64,000 nucleotides of DNA from Brachypodius melanocephalos. Lineage: Eukaryota; Chordata; Aves; Passeriformes; Pycnonotidae. The stretch is taken from positions 28,687,604 to 28,751,603 of the forward strand of contig VZSR01000520.1 of the NCBI GenBank assembly GCA_013398615.1, given 5' to 3'. Numbering within the stretch: position 1 is the first letter of the stretch; each line of letters opens with the position of its first letter. Position numbers and translations under genes: made by a program. The notes under the pieces were generated by a model. That model made no database searches, had not been told where the DNA came from, and worked only from the letters and a program-made list of their open reading frames with translations. Shown here piece after piece: positions 60,301-64,000 of the stretch.

Positions 60301-63300
60301 ATATTTCTGTCTTTGTATATGCATTAATAGTCTCCCTTACTGCATCTTAGGCCCCTCATTCACTATGGTGGAGGAACCATAAGGAGGGAGAATGGAGAGT
60401 TCAGCCCCTCCATGTTGTTCGTCGTACAGCTCTGCAGATACAGACCAGAAAATGCTCTGAGACTGCTTTCTCCTTGTTTGTTTCCTACTGAATGCGCTCT
60501 GTTGGGTCAGGAGTGAGGGCTTGTGACCAGCAGTCTTTGGAGCCTGCTACTCATTTTCCCAAGTTTTTTTCTGAATTTCATTTTAATTTTCTGTCTGAAC
60601 TTGTTCGCCATTCTTTGCTGAGCCATCTGATGGTACCTTTCCTTGGGCTCTATCTCACCTGAGGGCGAGAAATGGACATAGAGCAGAAAAGCTAGACTGA
60701 AACTGATGATGTCAAGTAGTATTGAGGAACCTTGTAACTCAGGAAGAAGCATATTCACGACTCCTTCCTACTGCAAAAGAGCACATTCTCACTCTAGAAT
60801 TGGACATTTGTCCTTCATACACATCTGTGGCTAATGCATTCATGTTACCTTCATAGAGAAACCAAATTGCACCCATGTGTGGTCTTCCCCACTGATACTT
60901 TTCCCCCATCTCCCTGGCCACACACTTAGGTCACTGATAAATGTCTCAAGTACAACCAGATACGTACACATCTCATTCTTGGAAAGGCATAAGGTCACAT
61001 CTTCAAAGTCACGTTCAGAAATCTTTTGCTGCCATACAAGAGACACAAGCTTTCAGTGTGTGCTTTCTGGGAACACACATAGTGTACATGGTTGCAGTCA
61101 CTGATGTGACTGTGTCCATGGCACATACACAAAGGCAGCAAAACTGCACCGTGCTGTTGACCTTCCTGCATATGCACTTCTAAATGAGCTTGTCCGCTCC
61201 TGTTTATGCAGAAGTCCCAAGATAGAAGTGACAGAGGTCTGAAATAAGGTGAGTTTTTGTTAGGCTTTACAGGCTGATATATCCATTTTTCCTTCCTTCT
61301 TCCATATAAGGGCTGTAATTCCGTGTTGCCTTATACCAGCTTTGGAGCAGTCTTTTTGGAACCCAGTGGCAGCAGTGGCCTTCCCACAGGCACAGATAGC
61401 TAAAAGCCACCACATGAAAGGCCAGAGGCCAATGGTTTTGCCGAGTGGGCGCTCATCAGAAGTAATGCACCTCAGAGAGTGTATCCATTACACCTGCAAG
61501 TAGCATACTGGGAAGTAAATCCCCATGGAGATGGCCAATCACCTCCTTGCTGGTATAAGGAACTATCATGATAGCAGTATGTGTAACAATAACAAATGAT
61601 TTGAGATGGCTAAATAATGGATCCTCTCATATGACCTGTCAATTCAGAGACATGTTCATCACCTAAAAGCAACAGAAGAATTGGGCTCCTGGATCATAAA
61701 TTTTCCTAAACACGCTAGAAAGCTGAGAAGCAGATTTTGTGCTGTAAACCTGTTTGAGCTTTTAAAGCCAGAGATAAATTATTTCCATACACAAGCATTA
61801 GAGCCAAACATCTGTGAGTAATTAAAAAAGTCGCTGAAGAATTTGGCTGTGATTGAGAGAGGCATCTTCGACAGCATGAATAGCGCTTTACAAGCCCACT
61901 GACTTGCCCCTGTAAATCCTGAGACAAGAATGAGTGTCATCACAAGTGATCTAAGGGGTCAGTGAGCAAGATGGGATGGGGAACAGTTAGTTTCAGAGTT
62001 AGGAGGCTTTCTCACCAATCTAACTGCAAAGAATGGGCATCCAGATAAGCTGGGAAGGCTGTGAGTGTCTGAATCCCCCTTGCTCCTTTTGGATCTGTGG
62101 CATCAATGTTTAAGCAAGGTTCACATGCGAAGTATACCAGGAGTGTTGAATGGTAGGCCTGAGAGACATTGAAATTGCTCAGAAAAGGACCCTTTGATTT
62201 AAAGTGGCACACACATGGGAAAATAGAAGTGGTCTCTCCAGGACAGGAAAAGGAGGGAGGCAGATAGTTTGTAAGAGGCTGGGATATTGTCAGTAGTTAA
62301 AAGCAACAAGTGCTGCTTGTTCAGGAGCTATGATGAACTACAGTGACCTGGCTGGTCATCCCCTGGTTTTGGTCAGTTGATGGACAGCGCCTCTTACTGC
62401 TTCATGTCCTGCTTCAAGGTGCTGATCCTGAGTCCATGGCTGAATCAGAAGGGTGAGGAGAGGTGACTGCACAGCTGGCTTACTATTTGCATGATCCAAA
62501 ATTATTATCTCTTTATTGGGGCACAGTAATGGAACTGGGCAGAACTCCCTTATGTCTTTGCTGAAATGTATATGTGTGGCTTCACCCATGCGCAAAAGCA
62601 GATTTGGGTAGATTGAGGGTTTGATCAGCACAGTAACGTGAGGAATTTTGGAAGGGAATTCAGCAAAATGGCTCTTGACAATAGGGACTTCTGCATGGGA
62701 GAAATTTGTCTGAAGAGGGAGGCTGGAAAATGGGGAGCCAGCTTGAGCAACACTTTTGTCACTGCCTCCCTAGATGACACCAGACCTCTTCTCTGGTACC
62801 TCAGTCAGCTTGATCTACCACAGCTTGAATGAAAAGTGCTTTGACATTTTACACTCATTACTGTGTTGTTGGCAATAAAATAGTTAAGGGTCTCCCAGGG
62901 TTTCTGTGACAAGTCCCTTATTTGTGACACTTGATTTTTCTCCCAGTTCAATTGCAGATGGCATAAGTATGCAGGGTTTGTCAGCTCAAAGGCGTTCGTG
63001 TTCCAAGGGACACTGTGGAGATACAATTTATGACGATGGCTTATAATTTTTAAAGCTGCGTTAAGTGGACCCTGTGTGTAGCAAACAAGATGCAGTTCCT
63101 GTCTAAAGGAGCTGAGTGGATGATTCAGAAACTTGTGATAGGTACTAGTTAAACACCCCAGCTAGAGGAGCTGCAGAGCAGGTAAGAAAGGTATCTCAGA
63201 CATCACTGGGAATGGGAGGTGGTCAGAATCCTGTAGAGCGTTGCATGAGACCAGATCCTACTGTAGTTGAATTGTTATCCTTGTACACATTGCTGCTGTC

Positions 63301-63583
63301 CTGTGGAAGAGGCTAATAGATGGATTTACCTCCCTTTAGCTCATCAAAAAAGCCAAGTCCTTGCTTGATCTGCTTCTGTTTTTACTCCTTTTCTGGGATT
63401 TGTGTGATATATTATTCTTCCTTTCCCAAGCTGTTGCCTGACCTAACCCATATGTTTCTGTTTCAGGTCCCCAGGATCTACTGGGAACTCTCGACAAGGC
63501 GTGTCCTTCTCATGGAGTTTATGGAAGGGGGACAAGTGAACGACAGGGCCTATATGGAGAGGAATGGCATCAACGTCAATGAG
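7940..63583 (+). CDS. ADCK1: ADCK1, aarF-domain-containing kinase 1 (codons 1-283, partial; six exons)
   Basis: The join is 7940-8065, 12367-12450, 33850-34053, 56268-56426, 60130-60288 and 63467-63583. It gives 283 codons without a stop, colinear with vertebrate ADCK1 and about half of its usual 525 or so residues. ADCK1 belongs to the UbiB/ADCK (COQ8-like) atypical protein-kinase-fold family. It is mitochondrial and linked to membrane lipid and cristae homeostasis; its substrate is unsettled. Visible features: hydrophobic N-terminal segment at residues 7-21; KxGQ motif (KVGQ, 92-95), the family hallmark over the active site; Ala-rich loop GAASLAQ (152-158) in place of a Gly-rich loop; VAVK with the invariant Lys at 173; and ExD motif ELD (220-222) before FLNEGRN. 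The catalytic CDPHPGN-type loop and the DFG-like segment are not reached. The start codon context has G at -3 and +4. Identity is very secure; function follows from the family. Confidence 0.97.
8066..12366 (+). other. ADCK1: ADCK1 intron 2
   Basis: About 4.3 kb between gtaagt and ttgcag. No recognised repeat or gene. An AT-rich block with several TAATTA-type motifs lies at about 10870-11010. A minus-strand open frame of 129 codons at 10426-10815 has no recognisable similarity and is treated as chance. Confidence 0.75.
12367..12450 (+). CDS. ADCK1: ADCK1 coding exon 2 (residues 43-70)
   Basis: Acceptor tttgcag and donor gtaggt flank 84 bp (28 codons), phase 0 at both ends. The product segment TAVITYDYLTSLRSVSYGSE followed by EYELLKSQ matches the conserved ADCK1 region that leads into the KxGQ helix. 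The exon is short and lies more than 21 kb from the next one. Confidence 0.95.
14623..14653. repeat. TG-rich microsatellite
   Basis: Interrupted (TG)n tract with TATG and GAG variants. Confidence 0.85.
16199..16231. repeat. (TTTG)n tetranucleotide microsatellite
   Basis: About seven uninterrupted GTTT units at 16204-16231, preceded by a T run. Confidence 0.95.
18241..18335 (-). mobile_element. 5'-truncated SINE/CR1 tail, minus strand
   Basis: Read on the minus strand, this segment has the same tail as the SINE at 3062: a GGGCCATTC junction, then a 'ggactcaatgacccttgtg'-like body, ending near 'attccg' and 'ttctatgaacc'. The matched tail starts at the tRNA/CR1 junction and the tRNA head is almost absent, so it is best read as a 5'-truncated SINE copy. 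A plain CR1 3' end of the donor subfamily is the alternative. Confidence 0.7.
28190..28300 (+). mobile_element. MIR-like ancient SINE with L2-type tail
   Basis: 'ggctgtaaaatggagaatag' and, 35 bp on, 'tgtaaagcgctttTagagat', 'gaaaagctccatataaaatc' and 'aggtatggttgtt' follow in order the 3' half of the amniote MIR/L2-tailed SINEs (consensus pieces: tgtaaaatggggataat, gtaaagcgctttgagatc, gatgaaaggcgctatataa). Such elements predate the bird-reptile-mammal split or nearly so. The copy is old and has no clear ends. Confidence 0.7.
28312..29065 (-). mobile_element. Degenerate L3/CR1-like LINE, 3' part, minus strand
   Basis: On the + strand the order of blocks follows the reverse complement of ancient amniote CR1/L3 LINE 3' sequence: 'cctctgacagtgagtgccac' near 28350, 'tatacaatagtgttatgata' near 28700, 'gtgcattgagcaggctgag' near 28786, 'gtccacaagaatgtgatcca' near 28809, and 'ttttttccacagtggtgcat' near 28981. 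The element is very diverged with many stops. It is continuous in order and orientation with the RT fragment at 29484-29890. Confidence 0.6.
29484..29890 (-). mobile_element. Degenerate L3/CR1-like LINE, reverse-transcriptase part, minus strand
   Basis: Conceptual translation of the minus strand gives broken but recognisable RT segments in family order: a remnant like 'INVVLFLRK' for the usual NVVPIFKKG, then 'GNFSPASFNSVSTKLVETII' for GNYRPVSLTSVPGKLMETII, then 'NHLAKCDMIDK' and 'GILRGKIILHQST' for the QHGFxKGKSCLTN segment, and a shifted remnant of YLDFSKAF near 29510. Stops and frameshifts are scattered throughout. It appears to be the 5' neighbour of the 28312-29065 fragment, with about 400 bp of unrecognised sequence between. 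Confidence 0.7.
33850..34053 (+). CDS. ADCK1: ADCK1 coding exon 3 (residues 71-138, KxGQ motif)
   Basis: Acceptor ttcgcag and donor gtaggg flank 204 bp (68 codons), phase 0 at both ends. It is the most GC-rich coding exon. The segment VHLRSAERLRELCC leads to GTFIKVGQHLGALDYLLPEE, which contains the KxGQ signature (KVGQ, residues 92-95) of the UbiB family. In COQ8-type structures this N-terminal extension folds over the site where peptide substrates would bind and suppresses protein-kinase activity. The exon ends in QVIREDLGKE, followed in other vertebrates by the N-lobe start, which is the next exon here. Confidence 0.97.
34745..35035. repeat. Strongly G-skewed, C-poor block
   Basis: About 290 bp with very few C on the + strand, made of agg/gtg/gaag-type words. 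It is purine-rich in the first third and G/T-rich afterwards. It matches no repeat I know. The skew is on the transcribed gene's sense strand. Confidence 0.6.
35572..35700. repeat. Purine-rich tract
   Basis: About 130 bp of mostly A and G ('gagggagggagggtaaaaaa' onward), interrupted by scattered T. Simple-sequence origin is likely. Confidence 0.75.
36073..36155. mobile_element. Possible fragment of an ancient sauropsid palindromic repeat
   Basis: 'ggcctagtcctgctgctc', 'ttgaattcagtggtaagac' and 'catcaggcccaagagcaggg' resemble in order the widespread ancient element built on GGCCTGATCCTGCTCC, TTGAAGTCAATGGCAAAAC and its inverted end. The match is short and imperfect. Confidence 0.35.
39310..39785 (+). 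mobile_element. LTR-like segment with CCAAT and TATA motifs
   Basis: Three CCAAT boxes at 39472, 39481 and 39487 are followed about 100 bp on by TTATAAA at 39574-39580, a promoter layout typical of a retroviral U3 region. The surrounding text ('gggaaaaattacctaaccaa', 'gtgtgggttttgccatatta') resembles a remembered passerine LTR. No coding sequence is present. Ends are approximate, and it abuts a second LTR-like segment. Confidence 0.45.
39786..40265. mobile_element. Endogenous retrovirus LTR-like remnant
   Basis: It shares the 'catgggttgagataa' motif (39800) with the LTR-like element at 2379. An AT-rich part with tandem 'aacagcaa/aacagtaacagcaa' words and a 'ggtcgcacccctcccagtt' block follow. 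This is the texture of degraded avian ERV LTRs, probably in reverse orientation. No retroviral reading frame is seen. Orientation and ends are not resolved. Confidence 0.5.
43947..44120. repeat. T/G low-complexity tract
   Basis: About 175 bp of T runs broken by single or double G, with a (GGT)5 core near 43962. A 158-codon frame running through it encodes only Phe/Leu/Val/Gly repeats and is not a gene. Length is likely to be polymorphic or an assembly weak point. Confidence 0.95.
46140..46597 (+). mobile_element. CR1 LINE 3' end
   Basis: CR1 3' sequence in the expected order: 'gagggctggaacacctctcc', 'gagagttgaggttgttctg', 'ctggagaggga', 'gactgtccagagaaattgtg', 'gcaacctggtttagtggaag', and the end 'ccattctatga' at 46582-46592. 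It is severely 5'-truncated, as is usual for CR1, and only the 3'-most 450 bp or so remains. It belongs to a different subfamily from the copy at 3615-4580, judging from the last 60 bp. Confidence 0.9.
47340..47513 (+). mobile_element. Diverged CR1 LINE 3' end
   Basis: 'gggatgtggtagagacgtca', 'caatggagattttcaagatg', 'gaccatctttaaggtccctt' and 'ccaaccagagctgttccg' follow the CR1 3' consensus (gaggtggtggagtc, ctggaggtgttcaag, gatctttaaggtcccttcc) with many mismatches. It is older than the copy 750 bp upstream, in the same orientation. Confidence 0.75.
49475..49490. repeat. Short (ATTAG)n repeat
   Basis: Three perfect ATTAG units. Confidence 0.9.
56268..56426 (+). CDS. ADCK1: ADCK1 coding exon 4 (residues 139-191, Ala-rich loop and invariant Lys)
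   Basis: Acceptor ctcggcag and donor gtaaaa flank 159 bp (53 codons), phase 0 at both ends. It encodes IKELFVSFEDTPLGAASLAQ (Ala-rich loop, residues 152-158), VHKAVLQDGRTVAVKIQHP with the invariant nucleotide-binding Lys at 173, and VQAQSSKDILLME. The A-rich loop replaces the Gly-rich loop of ordinary protein kinases and alters nucleotide preference in the family. The donor lacks the usual G at +5 and so is weaker than most others in the gene. Read-through into intron 5 would meet a stop after 15 codons. Confidence 0.97.
56427..60129 (+). other. ADCK1: ADCK1 intron 5
   Basis: About 3.7 kb with one microsatellite at 57279-57340. No other repeat or gene recognised. Confidence 0.75.
57279..57340. 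repeat. Compound (AT)n-(ATGT)n microsatellite
   Basis: About eight TA units followed by about eight ATGT units and a degenerate end (tatgtctgtatata). Probably length-polymorphic. Confidence 0.95.
60130..60288 (+). CDS. ADCK1: ADCK1 coding exon 5 (residues 192-244, ExD motif)
   Basis: Acceptor ttctcag and donor gtgagg flank 159 bp (53 codons), phase 0 at both ends. The first codons are ATT CTC CTC TTG GTT GTG AAG, so the segment reads ILLLVVKQIFPDFEFMWLVE, then EAKKNLPLELDFLNEGRNAE and KVAHMLKNFDFLK. ELD at 220-222 is the family's ExD motif on the equivalent of helix alphaC, expected to pair with the Lys of the previous exon. The length equals that of the preceding exon. Confidence 0.97.
60289..63466 (+). 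other. ADCK1: ADCK1 intron 6
   Basis: About 3.2 kb, unremarkable. No repeat family or gene recognised. Confidence 0.75.
63467..63583 (+). CDS. ADCK1: ADCK1 coding exon 6 (residues 245-283)
   Basis: Acceptor gtttcag and donor gtagtt flank 117 bp (39 codons), phase 0 at both ends. It encodes VPRIYWELSTRRVLLMEFME, then GGQVNDRAYMERNGINVNE. RVLLMEFMEGG is the hinge-type segment before the C-lobe, equivalent to the LxxMEFxxG pattern in UbiB proteins. The donor lacks G at +5. The next exon, expected to carry the catalytic loop, is outside the window. Confidence 0.96.
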
Positions 63584-64000
63584 GTAGTTTCTCAGACATC
63601 TCTGAATTGAGCGTGCTGGGCAATGCAGAACTGATTTTGACCTTGATGCAAACTGGAGGCTGACAGGACAGGATGGGACAGGGCAGAAGAGCAAGCACAC
63701 ACCAATCTGAGAGATCTCTGTTCTTGTGCACTTCGGAAAAGTATGTGATCTCTTTTGAGGAACATTCTCCTGTAGGCTGCAGAGCTAGGGAGATCTTCAA
63801 GGAGACATAGTGAAAGATGACCATGCTCTTACATTAAAGATGCCCATAGTGTGTTCCAAGATGGAAGTTCCTGTTACCCTAAAGGAGTAATTTCCAGTTC
63901 TGATTATTTTTATCTCATGGACTTTACTGTTAAGAGAGATGTGAAAAGTTTTGTCTGTCGCAAAACATGGTCATCTCCATTCCTCTAGACAAGTCAGTTG
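63584..64000 (+). other. ADCK1: ADCK1 intron 7, start only
   Basis: The intron begins gtagtt and runs off the window. No exon seen in the remaining 417 bp. Confidence 0.75.

Noticed and set aside
1..64000. CRISPR array, operon, phage or bacterial defence system
   Set aside because: There are no regularly spaced repeats and no prokaryotic gene organisation; the window is vertebrate intronic sequence.

Overview
The window looks like a piece of a bird genome, most likely a passerine. It has one large multi-exon gene, CR1 retrotransposon copies in several age classes, and a tRNA-Ile-headed SINE with a CR1-type tail, an architecture I know from passerines. It also has endogenous-retrovirus LTR-like segments and very little coding sequence. 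Species cannot be fixed from the sequence alone.

The only gene I can support is ADCK1 (aarF-domain-containing kinase 1, UbiB/ADCK family of atypical mitochondrial kinases), on the + strand and running off the right edge. A CpG island at about 4.72-5.48 kb holds a ZNF143-type site (4915-4941) and a probable non-coding first exon ending at 5018. Six coding exons follow: 7940-8065, 12367-12450, 33850-34053, 56268-56426, 60130-60288 and 63467-63583. Joined, they give 283 uninterrupted codons, the N-terminal half of a protein of about 525 residues. All six junctions are phase 0 and all splice sites are GT-AG. The KxGQ motif, Ala-rich loop, invariant Lys and ExD motif are present; the catalytic and metal-binding segments lie beyond 64,000.

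Layout: 1-2.27 kb is intergenic with nothing recognised. At 2.27-4.58 kb there is a retroelement block directly upstream of the promoter: an LTR-like element interrupted by the SINE, then a CR1 LINE with an internal deletion. At 4.58-4.64 kb is an 18-bp tandem triplication, followed by the promoter. Introns 1 and 2 are small (2.9 and 4.3 kb). Introns 3 and 4 are about 21 and 22 kb and hold the other repeats: a minus-strand copy of the SINE/CR1 tail, an amniote MIR-like SINE, a very degenerate L3/CR1-like LINE (28.3-29.9 kb, minus strand), two adjacent LTR-like segments (39.3-40.3 kb), two more CR1 3' ends, low-complexity tracts and several AT-rich TAAT-dense blocks that may be conserved non-coding elements. 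Introns 5 and 6 are 3.7 and 3.2 kb.

I found no second protein-coding gene, functional tRNA or other RNA gene, CRISPR array or operon-like system. The more interesting observations are the nested retroelements at the promoter, the frame-neutral exon structure with two weak donors, and the ancient repeat remnants deep in intron 3.
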